Of a stretch of 34,513 bases of DNA, positions 10,217-17,795 are shown one piece after another (positions within the stretch are counted from its first letter, which is position 1; each line of letters begins with the position of its first letter). The notes below the pieces were generated by a model. That model did not search any database, was not told where the DNA came from, and saw only the letters and a program-made list of their open reading frames with translations. A program made the translations under genes and the position numbers. This DNA comes from SG8-41 sp964521405 (GTDB lineage Bacteria; Pseudomonadota; Gammaproteobacteria; Burkholderiales; SG8-41). Location of the stretch: assembly GCA_964521405.1 (NCBI GenBank), contig CAZFRR010000173.1, positions 1-34,513 on the forward strand, in the 5' to 3' direction.

Positions 10217-11185
10217 CTAGTCGATCTTGATCCCGGTTTCCTTCCGGATGCGGACCCACCTGGCGTAATCATTCTGCAGTTGGCGCGTGAACTCCTCAGG
10301 AGTGGTGCGGATCACTTCGGCACCGAGTTTCTCGAACGCTTCGCGCGTGCGCGGCTGTGCAACGACGGCGTCGATTCCATCGCGCAGCTTCTGAATCGCT
10401 TCCTTGGGCGTTGCGGCAGGAATTCCGAGCGTGGTCCACGTCGAGTATTCGTAGCCGCGGACACCCGATTCGTCGATCGTCGGCACATCGGGCAAGAGTT
10501 TCGAGCGTTGAGGAGTTGTCACCGCAAGCGCGCGAATTTTGCCCGCCTTGATGAAGGGGCCCGAGGAACTGACTTGATCGAATGCCAGTTGGATTTGCCC
10601 GCTGACGAGGTCGACCGATGCGGCGACGCCACCTTTGTATGGCACGTGCGTGAACTTCACTTGCGCCATATACTGAAACAGCTCGCCCATCAGGTGCCCA
10701 CCGGAACCCTGGCCCGCCGATCCCATCAAGAGCGCTCCTGGACGCGCCCTTGAAAGCGCGATGAGCTCCTTGACGCTGCGCACCGGCAGCGAGGGGTGCA
10801 CGCTAACGACGCTGGCAACGAGCGAAATGCGCGACGTGTACACGAAGTCGCGCAGCGGCTGGTACTCGATATCGTCGTGAAACACTGGCTGGGACACAAG
10901 CGTGCCGGGTGCGCCGAGCAGGAGCGTGTATCCGTCGGGCGGCGATTTCGCGACCAGGGTGGAGCCGATCCTGCCTCCCGCGCCGCTGCGGTTTTCGACG
11001 ATCACGGGCTGCCCCAAGAATTCCGAGAGTCCAGGAGCGATGATCCGCGCATTGATGTCGATGTTTCCACCGGGGGCGAACGGGACGACGATGCGGATCG
11101 GTTTGGATGGATAGCCTTGGCAACAGGCAATTGCGGGCGCAAGCAGCACCATTCCGCCCATCGCGAGCCACAAGGGTTTTGCCAT
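10217..11185 (-). CDS. Bug/TctC-family substrate-binding protein
   Basis: 322 residues. I place the start at the ATG at 11185, where GGAG sits seven bases upstream, rather than at a GTG four codons earlier. The signal peptide MAKPLWLAMGGMVLLAPAIA ends before CQGYPSKPIRIVV; a Cys near the cleavage site is not in a good lipobox. The canonical loop APGGNID, NRSGAGGRIG, PDGYTL, HPSLPVRSVKELI, THVPYKG and the AGKIRALAVTT segment are all present. It is divergent from the amidohydrolase at 11408 across 222 bases and convergent with the Bug gene at 9020. Confidence 0.94.
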   Translation of the reverse strand: MAKPLWLAMGGMVLLAPAIACCQGYPSKPIRIVVPFAPGGNIDINARIIAPGLSEFLGQPVIVENRSGAGGRIGSTLVAKSPPDGYTLLLGAPGTLVSQPVFHDDIEYQPLRDFVYTSRISLVASVVSVHPSLPVRSVKELIALSRARPGALLMGSAGQGSGGHLMGELFQYMAQVKFTHVPYKGGVAASVDLVSGQIQLAFDQVSSSGPFIKAGKIRALAVTTPQRSKLLPDVPTIDESGVRGYEYSTWTTLGIPAATPKEAIQKLRDGIDAVVAQPRTREAFEKLGAEVIRTTPEEFTRQLQNDYARWVRIRKETGIKID

Positions 11186-11233
11186 GCGGTTCTCCACGTA
11201 ACGTTGTTTGGAGGAATGATGACAATGTGTTCC

Positions 11234-11314
11234 CTAATCAGCGAGCCCGTCAAGCGCCGCAAGCTCCTCGTTTTCTTGTTGCCTGCTTACGGACAATTGT
11301 GCAAACCTGATTAG
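11234..11314. repeat. 8-bp inverted repeat in divergent region (possible operator)
   Basis: CTAATCAG at 11234-11241 is inverted as CTGATTAG at 11307-11314 in the gap between a minus-strand Bug gene and a plus-strand amidohydrolase. An 8-bp dyad at this distance could be chance; the position between divergent starts is the only argument for a regulatory role. Confidence 0.3.
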
Positions 11315-11407
11315 TAACGCACGACGCCCTGCCCCCTTCTGGATAGACGCGGCGGGCGCAACCTGTTCCAATCCCATAAAATTGCTTGGCATAAAGGAGC
11401 TTCCCAG

Positions 11408-12250
11408 ATGGCGATCATTGATTCCCAGGTCCACGCCTACGAGGCGAACACGCCGAAGCGGCCGTGGCACAACGTGCCGAACTGGCCCGCTCACGTCACC
11501 GGCGACGAGATGGTGGCGGCGATGGACAAGGTCGGCGTCGACGGCGCCATCTTCAACTCCGCCTTCGCCATGTACCGCTACGACGGCAGCTATGCGGTGG
11601 AAGTGCAGCGGGCCCATCCCGGCCGGCTCGCCATCGTCAAGCCTTTCGATCCGGGTGATCCGGCCGTGGCCGACGTCGTCGCCGACTGGAGAAAGACGCC
11701 GGGCGCAGTCGGCGTGCGCATCATGCTGCCGAAAGAGTCGGGGCTCGCCGCCAGCGATCCGGGCCTCGACCGGATCATGCACGCAGCCGTGCGGCACAAC
11801 TTCCCGGTCAACATCCTCTGCTGGGGCAACCTGGATGTGGGCACGGCGCTCGTCGACCGCCACCCGAACGCGCGCATCATCATCGACCACCTGGGCCTCA
11901 TGCAGCCCCGCACGCCGCCCGCCCCGCCGCAGCCTTGGGCGGAACTCCCGAAGGTGCTGGAGCTGGCCAAGCGCACGAACGTTGTGATCAAGGTCAGCGG
12001 CGCCTGCACGCTTTCGCAGAAGCCATATCCCTTCCCGGACATCTGGGACCCGCTCGCCCGCGTGTTCGACGCCTGGGGTTTCGAGCGCTGCCTGTGGGGC
12101 ACCGACTGGACCCGCGCCTTCGCGGTCGTCAACTTCGAGCAGGCCGTCGAGCCCTTCCGCCTGACCGACCGCCTGAGCAACAGTGAACGGGCGATGCTGA
12201 TGGGCGGCGCCTGCGCCAAGGTCTATGGCTGGACGCCGAAGAAAGGCTAG
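11408..12250 (+). CDS. TIM-barrel amidohydrolase (amidohydrolase-2 family)
   Basis: 280-residue cytoplasmic metal-dependent hydrolase or decarboxylase of the amidohydrolase-2 class. This class includes lactonases such as 2-pyrone-4,6-dicarboxylate lactonase. The first metal motif is DSQVH (Asp5, His9), with Gln7 where many members have the first His of HxH. Later come IIDHLG and the terminal WGTDW aspartate. The start has an AAAGGAG ribosome site. It is divergent from the Bug gene at 10217 and ends 70 bases before the convergent Bug gene at 12321. A role in hydrolysing a cyclic or decarboxylatable acid brought in by a Bug receptor is plausible but unproven. Confidence 0.9.
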   Translation: MAIIDSQVHAYEANTPKRPWHNVPNWPAHVTGDEMVAAMDKVGVDGAIFNSAFAMYRYDGSYAVEVQRAHPGRLAIVKPFDPGDPAVADVVADWRKTPGAVGVRIMLPKESGLAASDPGLDRIMHAAVRHNFPVNILCWGNLDVGTALVDRHPNARIIIDHLGLMQPRTPPAPPQPWAELPKVLELAKRTNVVIKVSGACTLSQKPYPFPDIWDPLARVFDAWGFERCLWGTDWTRAFAVVNFEQAVEPFRLTDRLSNSERAMLMGGACAKVYGWTPKKG

Positions 12251-12276
12251 GGCTTGGCTTCTATAACTGCAGTAAC

Positions 12277-12300
12277 CGCCCCGGATCAACTGCCGGGGCG
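12277..12300. terminator. GC-rich hairpin between convergent genes
   Basis: CGCCCCGG (12277-12284), an 8-base loop and CCGGGGCG (12293-12300) form a perfect 8-bp stem midway between the ends of the amidohydrolase and the Bug gene. No T-tract follows on either strand, so termination would be inefficient or factor-assisted. Confidence 0.5.
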
Positions 12301-12320
12301 CGGGAAAAGCGGGCCCGCTG

Positions 12321-13295
12321 TCATTCCACCTTGATGCCGGCGGCCTTGACGATCTCCCCGATCCTGGCGATCTCGGTCCTGATGTAATCGGCAAACTGTT
12401 CGGGCGAGCCTGACATGCTGTTCGCCCCCATCGTCGCGATGGCGGATTTCATCTCGGGCGTGTTCAGGGCCTTGATCGTTTCCGCGTTCAGGCGGCTGAT
12501 GATGGGCTTCGGCGTCGCGGCGGGGGCAAGGAGGCCGAACCACGACTGCATCTCGAAACCCGGAAGCCCCGCTTCTGCCATGGTCGGGACGTCGGGCAGC
12601 GGGTCCGCACGACTGGATGTCGTCACGGCAAGCGCCCTCAGCCTCCCGCTTTTGACATTCGGATGAACCGAGCCGACGGTGTTGAACAGCATCGACACCT
12701 CGCCGCCGATGGTCGCGGCGGTGGCCGGCGGCCCGCCCTTGTACGGCACGTGGACGATGCTGATGCGCGTCATCGACTGGAACAGCTCGCCGCACAGTTG
12801 ATGCGTGCTGCCGTTACCCGCCGATGCGTAATTCAGCTGCCCGGGCCTCGATTTCGCGAAGGCGATGAGCTGCTTCAGGGTCGCGACGGGCAGCGACGGA
12901 TGCACCGACAATACGTAAGGCATGCCCACCGTCAGCGTGATCGGCGCGAAATCCCTGACCGGATCGTACGGGAGCTTCGAGTACAGCGCCGGATTGGAGC
13001 CGTGGGTGGAATTGGTCGCCATCAGCAGCGTGTAGCCATCGGGCGCGGCGCGGGCCCCAACCTCGGCGCCGATCGCGCCGCCGGCGCCCGGGCGCGGATC
13101 GTTGACTACGGGCTGGCCGAGACTCTCGCTGAGCTTCTGGCCGAGCAGTCGGGCGAACAACTCGGACTGGGCCCCCGGCGCCTGGGGGACGACGATGCGC
13201 ACCGCCCGGGTCGGATAATTCTGTGCGAGCGCCGATCCGGCGCCCGCTCCGGCCAGCGATGCGATACAGGCAAGGACTGCGGCACGTGCTCTCAT
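12321..13295 (-). CDS. Bug/TctC-family substrate-binding protein with altered ligand loop
   Basis: 324 residues; signal peptide MRARAAVLACIASLAG..., cleaved near SALAQ; strong GAGGAGG ribosome site. The ligand loop reads APGAQSELF: the second Gly of PGG and the conserved Asp are replaced by Ala and Glu. This should change how the ligand carboxylate is held. NDPRPGAGGAIG, PDGYTL, HPSLPVATLKQLI and HVPYKGG follow. It is cotranscribed with the upstream arylmalonate-decarboxylase-like gene (65-base gap). The 3' end faces the amidohydrolase across a hairpin. Confidence 0.94.
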   Translation of the reverse strand: MRARAAVLACIASLAGAGAGSALAQNYPTRAVRIVVPQAPGAQSELFARLLGQKLSESLGQPVVNDPRPGAGGAIGAEVGARAAPDGYTLLMATNSTHGSNPALYSKLPYDPVRDFAPITLTVGMPYVLSVHPSLPVATLKQLIAFAKSRPGQLNYASAGNGSTHQLCGELFQSMTRISIVHVPYKGGPPATAATIGGEVSMLFNTVGSVHPNVKSGRLRALAVTTSSRADPLPDVPTMAEAGLPGFEMQSWFGLLAPAATPKPIISRLNAETIKALNTPEMKSAIATMGANSMSGSPEQFADYIRTEIARIGEIVKAAGIKVE

Positions 13296-13360
13296 TCCAT
13301 CCTCCTCGGAGCAGACCTGACGTGGGGATTGAATTCCGGTATTACCTTATTGTGTACGAG

Positions 13361-14110
13361 TCACTGGCTGGTTGGCGACGCCAGCAGCATGCCCTGGCCC
13401 GGGACCGGGAGCCCCCTCCCCGCGGCGCGCAGCGCGGCCCAGAGGCTCGAGTTGAGATTCAGGAAAACCGGCTTGCCGAATTCGGACTCCAGAGCCTCGA
13501 TGGCGTGGATGCTCAACCAGCGCCCGCCGGGCAGAACCAATCCCCCGGCCGACGGCGCTGCGGAAAGCGCCGCGCGGCCGAGCTCGATCGCCATCCGCAT
13601 GCCGTCGGCGGCCTTGAGAGTGGCGTTCTCGGCCATCGTGCGGCCGCTCGCTTGTTGACCGGCCACTTCAATCCCCGCTTCTCCGAGGTAACGTGCCACC
13701 GCATCATTGAGCGGCTGGTGCCAGCGAGTGGCAAGGACCACGCTCCGAACGCCGAGATGCCGCGCCGCCGACGCGATCGCTTCCAGGTCGGTGTCGAGCG
13801 TCACTCCCACGCGCTGCTTCGCCTCCGTGATCATTGCGAGCACCCGCTTGCGTCCCAGCGCGGCCGAAACCGGCACGCCGGTCAGCACGATGCGGTCGGC
13901 ACCGCCTGCGGCCAGCTCCTCGACATGGCGCCAGAACAGCGGCAGCTCGTGCTCGACCGCCTCGGTCGTGTAGTCGCCGATGTCGAGGCAGGCCATCATC
14001 AGCATCACGCCATCCGGTGCGATCCGGTAGAACTGGTAAGCCACGTTGTCGATCACCGGGTGCGGCGTGACGTAGGCGAGGCGGAACCAGGGTTCGGTCA
14101 GGGGTTTCAC
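13361..14110 (-). CDS. Arylmalonate decarboxylase / maleate isomerase-like protein lacking catalytic Cys
   Basis: 249 residues of the Asp/Glu-racemase-like fold. It aligns by eye with Bordetella arylmalonate decarboxylase across LGVRSVVLAT...N..VARYLGEAGI and the closing GLVLPGG...AIEALESEFGKPV part. In the decarboxylase the catalytic Cys188 lies in SCGG; here the equivalent is Gly195 in PGGR. The other possible cysteine position (used in racemases and maleate isomerases) is also Gly (TGVPVS). The only Cys is near residue 41. I chose the GTG at 14110 because AGGAG stands eight bases before it; a TTG six bases upstream is too close to that site. It leads a likely two-gene transcript with the Bug gene at 12321. 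It may be a binding protein or a Cys-independent enzyme. Confidence 0.82.
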   Translation of the reverse strand: MKPLTEPWFRLAYVTPHPVIDNVAYQFYRIAPDGVMLMMACLDIGDYTTEAVEHELPLFWRHVEELAAGGADRIVLTGVPVSAALGRKRVLAMITEAKQRVGVTLDTDLEAIASAARHLGVRSVVLATRWHQPLNDAVARYLGEAGIEVAGQQASGRTMAENATLKAADGMRMAIELGRAALSAAPSAGGLVLPGGRWLSIHAIEALESEFGKPVFLNLNSSLWAALRAAGRGLPVPGQGMLLASPTSQ

Positions 14111-14205
14111 GTTCAATGCTCCTCTTCAGGGACTGGGAAGTGGCTCCCAGAGATGGCGGCTGAACCAGCCCATTGCTGATCTACAATCCTCAATGAACCA
14201 AAAAC

Positions 14206-14360
14206 GGCAATTCAGCCACAGAGGTCACAGAGCACACAGAGAGATTCAAGGGGTTGAATCAGCACGCCACATTTACCAGATGGGGTGAGGCTTGAAAATA
14301 GCATACGTTCTTGATTTTCCTCTGTGAACTCTGTGTTCTCTGTGGCAAATAGTTTTTCTG
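14206..14360. repeat. CACAGAG dyad element, full copy
   Basis: The left arm GCCACAGAG-GT-CACAGAG-CA-CACAGAG (14215-14241) is matched by an inverted right arm of CTCTGTG units ending in CTCTGTGGC (14320-14346). In each arm the 7-base word recurs every 9 bases. The core includes GGTTGAATCAGCACGCCAC and ACCAGATGGGGTGAGGC. A close copy lies at 29752-29890. It occupies most of the gap between the divergent decarboxylase-like and Bug genes and ends at the ribosome site of the Bug gene. Confidence 0.92.
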
Positions 14361-14376
14361 GGATGAAGGAGTATGC

Positions 14377-15342
14377 ATGCAGACACCGCGTTTTGTCATC
14401 GGAGTGGTTACCGCCGCCATCCTGATTGCGGGCCCAGGCACGGTTTTCTGCCAGCCATATCCGGTGAAGCCCGTCCGCATCGTCGTCACCGGGGTCGGCA
14501 GCGGGGGCGATTTCGCGGCGCGGCTGATCGCGCAGGGAGTTTCCGGCGCGCTCGGCCAGCAGATCATCGTCGACAACCGTGGCAGCGGCAATCTGCCGGC
14601 GGAGATCGTGTCGAAAGCGGCGCCCGACGGCTACACGCTGTGCCTCTCCGCAGCCCCGCTCTGGATCGGGCCGTTCCTGCGTAAGGCGTCCTACGACCCG
14701 GTCAAGGATTTCGCGCCGGTCACGCTGGTGGTGACTTCGCCCAACATCCTGGTGGTGCACCCTTCGCTTCCCGCGCATTCAGTGAAGGCGCTGATCGCCC
14801 TCATCAGGGCGCGGCCGGGGGCGCTGAATTACGGCACTTCCGGTGTGGGCGGCTCGGGCTTTCTCGCGGCGGAATTGTTCAGGTCCATGACGCGCGCCGA
14901 CATGGTGCGCGTGAACTACAAGAGCGGCGGGCTGGCGATCATGGAGTTGATGAGCGGAGAAGTGCAGTTGTTCTTCGCCAACGCGGGCGCGGTGGCGCCG
15001 CACATGAAGTCGGGCCGGCTGCGGGCGCTGGCGGTGACCAGCGCGCAGCCCTCCGCGCTGCTGCCGGGATTGCCGACGGTGGCCGCCGGGGGATTGCCCG
15101 GGTATGAACTGGTGTCGGTGCAGGGCATCTTCGCGCCCGCCCGCACGCCCGCGGCCATCATCCAGCGGCTCAACCAGGAAATCGTGCTTTTCCTGCAACG
15201 GCCCGACACGAAGGAGCGGTTTTTCGCCGCCGGGGTGGAGTCGCTTGGCAGCACGCCGGAAGAACTCGCGGCGACGGTCAAATCCGAAATGGACCGCCTG
15301 GGCAAGGTGATCCGGGAAGCCGGCATCCGAGACGACAATTGA
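14377..15342 (+). CDS. Bug/TctC-family substrate-binding protein
   Basis: 321 residues; signal peptide MQTPRFVIGVVTAAILIAG..., cleaved near FCQ; GAAGGAG ribosome site. The ligand loop is VGSGGDF and the next segment NRGSGNLPAE departs from NRPGAGG in the same region as the Bug gene at 776. Both proteins also share TSPNILVV or SSPNILVV, VTSAQPSAL, PGLPTVAA, QRP..KERFF and GSTPE. They are clearly the closest pair among the complete Bug proteins here. HVPYKG is replaced by VNYKSG (VRINYKG in the sister). It is followed on the same strand by the Bug gene at 15594. Confidence 0.94.
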   Translation: MQTPRFVIGVVTAAILIAGPGTVFCQPYPVKPVRIVVTGVGSGGDFAARLIAQGVSGALGQQIIVDNRGSGNLPAEIVSKAAPDGYTLCLSAAPLWIGPFLRKASYDPVKDFAPVTLVVTSPNILVVHPSLPAHSVKALIALIRARPGALNYGTSGVGGSGFLAAELFRSMTRADMVRVNYKSGGLAIMELMSGEVQLFFANAGAVAPHMKSGRLRALAVTSAQPSALLPGLPTVAAGGLPGYELVSVQGIFAPARTPAAIIQRLNQEIVLFLQRPDTKERFFAAGVESLGSTPEELAATVKSEMDRLGKVIREAGIRDDN

Positions 15343-15383
15343 GAATTACCAAACTGCGTGACCATCAAGAACAGATCGCGCGA

Positions 15384-15501
15384 CGCAACCACCCCGTCAG
15401 CTTCGCGTCCACCCCTCCTTAAAAAGGAGGGGATTGTTTAATTAATTCCCCTCCTCTCACGAGGAGGGGTGCCTCTGAAGGAGGCGGGGTGGTGTGGTTG
15501 C
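15384..15501. repeat. Composite dispersed element (CCCCTCC/GGAGGGG family), rearranged copy
   Basis: A large dyad whose outer arms read CGCAACCACCCCG and CGGGGTGGTGTGGTTGCG. It contains two perfect 9-bp hairpins in tandem: CCCCTCCTT/AAGGAGGGG at 15412-15432 and CCCCTCCTC/GAGGAGGGG at 15448-15469. It lies in the 251-base gap between two Bug genes on the plus strand and could attenuate read-through. The shared words place it with the copies at 4866 and 27470. Confidence 0.88.
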
Positions 15502-15593
15502 GCGTCACGCGGATACATAAAGCTCAATAAGCTACAATTAATTGGAATAGTGCGCCGCGCACGGGCGCGGCGGCCGGAAGGGGGAAAATACAA

Positions 15594-16568
15594 ATGCGTG
15601 TTCCACTGAAACTTGTGGCGCTCGGCGTCGCAGCCTATCTCGCCGCCGCGGGCACCGTCTGCCAGGCGCAGGACTGGCCCAACAAACCGATCCGCATGCT
15701 GGTGGGATTCCCGCCCGGCGGCCCGACCGACGTGGTCGCGCGCATCGTCAGCGACAAAGTTTCGGCGCAGATCAACCAGCGGATAGTGATCGACAACCGG
15801 CCCGGTGCCGCCGGCAACATCGCCGTCGAACTGCTGACGAAGGCGAACGCCGACGGGCACACGCTCCTCTACTCTTCGAACGCGATCGCGCTCTCCCCCG
15901 GCCTCTACTCGAAGCTCGGCTACAACCCGGAGAAGGACCTCGCCCCGGTGACCGAGATCGGCGCCGGCTGTCTCATTTTCGTGGTGCACCCGTCGCTTCC
16001 CGTGAAGAGCGTGCAGGAATTCATCGACTACGCCAAAGCGCGGCCGGGCCAGCTCAACTACGCTTCCTCCGGGGCCGGCACGAGTACGCATCTCGCGGCG
16101 GTGCTGTTCTCGATGCGCAACGGCCTGCAGACGCAGCACATTCCCTACAAGGGGACCGCGCCGTCGCTGGTGGACATGATCGCCGGAAGAGTGCAGTTCC
16201 TGATGGGCGCCGTGCTGACCGCCGTGCCCCACGTCAAGGAAGGCCGGCTGCGCGCGCTCGCCGTCACCGGATCGAAGCGCATCCAGTCGCTGCCGGAACT
16301 GCGCACGATCGAGGAATCGGGCATGCCCGGTTTCGTGGTGACGACCTGGCAGGGCGTGTTCGCGCCCGCGGGCATACCGGCGCCGGTCCTCACGCGGATC
16401 AACGCTGAATTCGTAAAAGCGGTCAACAGTCCCGAGCTCAAGCCGAAGATCGAGCAGCAGGACATGGACCCGACCGGTCCGACGGCCCCCAAGTTCAACG
16501 CCATGTACCGCGCCGAACTCGCGCGCTGGACCAAGGTGGCGAAGGATGCCGGCCTCAAGGCGGACTAA
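15594..16568 (+). CDS. Bug/TctC-family substrate-binding protein
   Basis: 324 residues with signal peptide MRVPLKLVALGVAAYLAAAG..., cleaved near CQAQ, and a GGAAGGGGG ribosome site. It is one of the most canonical copies here: loop PPGGPTDVVAR, NRPGAAGNIA, ADGHTL, HPSLPVKSVQEFI, QHIPYKG, EGRLRALAVTG and the W.KVAKDAGLK end. It follows the Bug gene at 14377 after a repeat element, so co-expression is possible but may be reduced. It is convergent with the Bug gene at 16690. No enzyme gene is adjacent, so its ligand cannot be guessed from context. Confidence 0.95.
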   Translation: MRVPLKLVALGVAAYLAAAGTVCQAQDWPNKPIRMLVGFPPGGPTDVVARIVSDKVSAQINQRIVIDNRPGAAGNIAVELLTKANADGHTLLYSSNAIALSPGLYSKLGYNPEKDLAPVTEIGAGCLIFVVHPSLPVKSVQEFIDYAKARPGQLNYASSGAGTSTHLAAVLFSMRNGLQTQHIPYKGTAPSLVDMIAGRVQFLMGAVLTAVPHVKEGRLRALAVTGSKRIQSLPELRTIEESGMPGFVVTTWQGVFAPAGIPAPVLTRINAEFVKAVNSPELKPKIEQQDMDPTGPTAPKFNAMYRAELARWTKVAKDAGLKAD

Positions 16569-16586
16569 CCGCGGCGTCGCCGCGGT
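16568..16586 (+). terminator. GC-rich hairpin directly after a Bug stop codon
   Basis: ACCGCGGCG (16568-16576) and CGCCGCGGT (16578-16586) are exact inverse complements around a single T, starting within the TAA stop. A realistic fold is an 8-bp stem with a 3-base loop. There is no T-tract. Confidence 0.5.
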
Positions 16587-16593
16587 AGTCAGT

Positions 16594-16684
16594 GTTCCGG
16601 GTTCCGGGTTGCGGGGGCGGTGAAGTGGGCTGCAACTCGAGGGTTCCGACTTTAAACTCGGAACGTTGAACTCGGAACTCGGAA
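16594..16684. repeat. Heptamer-periodic inverted repeat (GTTCCGG / CTCGGAA)
   Basis: GTTCCGG, GTTCCGG, GTTGCGG run in register at 16594-16614, and GTTCCGA recurs at 16643. From 16650 the 7-base frame continues as CTTTAAA, CTCGGAA, CGTTGAA, CTCGGAA, CTCGGAA, the last words being the inverse complement of the first. It sits between the convergent ends of two Bug genes and can fold into an imperfect hairpin. Confidence 0.8.
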
Positions 16685-16689
16685 CATTG

Positions 16690-17658
16690 TTATTCAGGCT
16701 TCACCCCCGCCATCTCCACGGCCCTCGCCCATTTGACGAGTTCCGCGCGCAGGAACTTGGCGAACTCCGCCGGGCCGGTGCCGGCCGGCTCGAAGCCGTC
16801 ATTCGCGAACCGTTCCCGTACGTCGGCAACGCTCATGATCCTGACGATTTCCTTGCCCAGCACGGCGACCACAGGCTTCGGCGTGCCGGCCGGAGCAAAA
16901 ACCGCATACCAGGACGCGGCGTCGAAACCGGGCACGCCCGACTCATCCAGGGTCGGCACGTCGGGCAGCACGCTGCTGCGCTTCAATATCGACACGCCCA
17001 GCGCCCGGATCCTGCCCGCCCGGATCTGCCCCAGCGCCGACGGAATCGAAGAAAAGACCGCCTGCACCTCCCCGCTCACCAGTGCGACGATGGAAGGCGC
17101 ACTACCCTTGTACGGCACGTGCGTCATCTGCACGCCCACCATCGAGTTCATGATCTCCATCTCCAGGTGAGTGACGTTGCCAATGCCTCCGGAACCGTAG
17201 GCGATCTTCTTCGGCTGCGCTTTGGCCAGCGCGATCAGCTCTTTCACATTGCGCGCCGGAACGCCCGGATGCACGATCAGGACGGACGGCCCGATCGCGA
17301 TCAATCCGACCGGGTCGAGATCTTTCCGCACGTCGAACGGCAGGCTCGTGAAGAGCGTCGGGCTCGCGATCGTGGAATTCGCCATCAGCAGCGTGTAGCC
17401 ATCCGGCGTCGCCTTTGCGACGTAACCGGCTGCGATGTTGCCCGCGGCCCCCGGCCGGTTGTCCACGACGACCGATTGTCCGAGCGACGCGCTGAGGGGC
17501 TGGCCGACGGTCCGCGCGGACATGTCGACGCCCCCGCCCGGCTGGAACCCGACGATGAACCGTATCGGCTTGTAGGGATAAGGCTGTGCCGTGAGCGTTG
17601 CCGGCGACAGGGCGCAAGCCGCCCATGCGGCGATCAGGAACGAAAGCGATCTGGTCAT
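16690..17658 (-). CDS. Bug/TctC-family substrate-binding protein
   Basis: 322 residues. The ATG at 17658 (GAGGG ribosome site, then a signal peptide MTRSLSFLIAAWAACALSPA) is preferred over one 13 codons upstream. The ligand loop QPGGGVDMSAR and NRPGAAGNIAAGY are canonical. PDGYTL, THVPYKGSAPS, SGEVQA and RIRALGV follow. It resembles the Bug protein at 31821 in THVPYKGSAPS, SGEV and LPTLDESG. It is the last gene of a long same-strand run, but a heptamer hairpin separates it from the preceding gene. Confidence 0.94.
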   Translation of the reverse strand: MTRSLSFLIAAWAACALSPATLTAQPYPYKPIRFIVGFQPGGGVDMSARTVGQPLSASLGQSVVVDNRPGAAGNIAAGYVAKATPDGYTLLMANSTIASPTLFTSLPFDVRKDLDPVGLIAIGPSVLIVHPGVPARNVKELIALAKAQPKKIAYGSGGIGNVTHLEMEIMNSMVGVQMTHVPYKGSAPSIVALVSGEVQAVFSSIPSALGQIRAGRIRALGVSILKRSSVLPDVPTLDESGVPGFDAASWYAVFAPAGTPKPVVAVLGKEIVRIMSVADVRERFANDGFEPAGTGPAEFAKFLRAELVKWARAVEMAGVKPE

Positions 17659-17685
17659 GAATTTCCCTCGGTGACGCATATCCAT

Positions 17686-17794
17686 TTCAAGGTTCAAGGT
17701 TCAAGGTTCAAGGTTCAAGGTTCAAGGTTCAAGGTTCAAGGTCTTTGGATTGGGCCTTGTACCTTGTTCCTTGAACCTTGTTCCTTGTTCCTTA
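17686..17794. repeat. Eight-copy heptamer tandem repeat with inverted heptamer array
   Basis: Eight perfect copies of TTCAAGG (17686-17741), a 13-base spacer, then CCTTGTA, CCTTGTT, CCTTGAA, CCTTGTT, CCTTGTT and CCTTA (17755-17794). The second block is the inverse complement of the first with two variable positions, so the whole can form a long hairpin in several registers. It fills the gap between a stop codon at 17796 and the ribosome-site region of the next Bug gene. Confidence 0.95.
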
Positions 17795-17795
17795 T

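Noticed and set aside
17686..17741. CRISPR-like array
   Set aside because: Units are 7 bases with no spacers and no cas genes are near; it is a simple tandem repeat.
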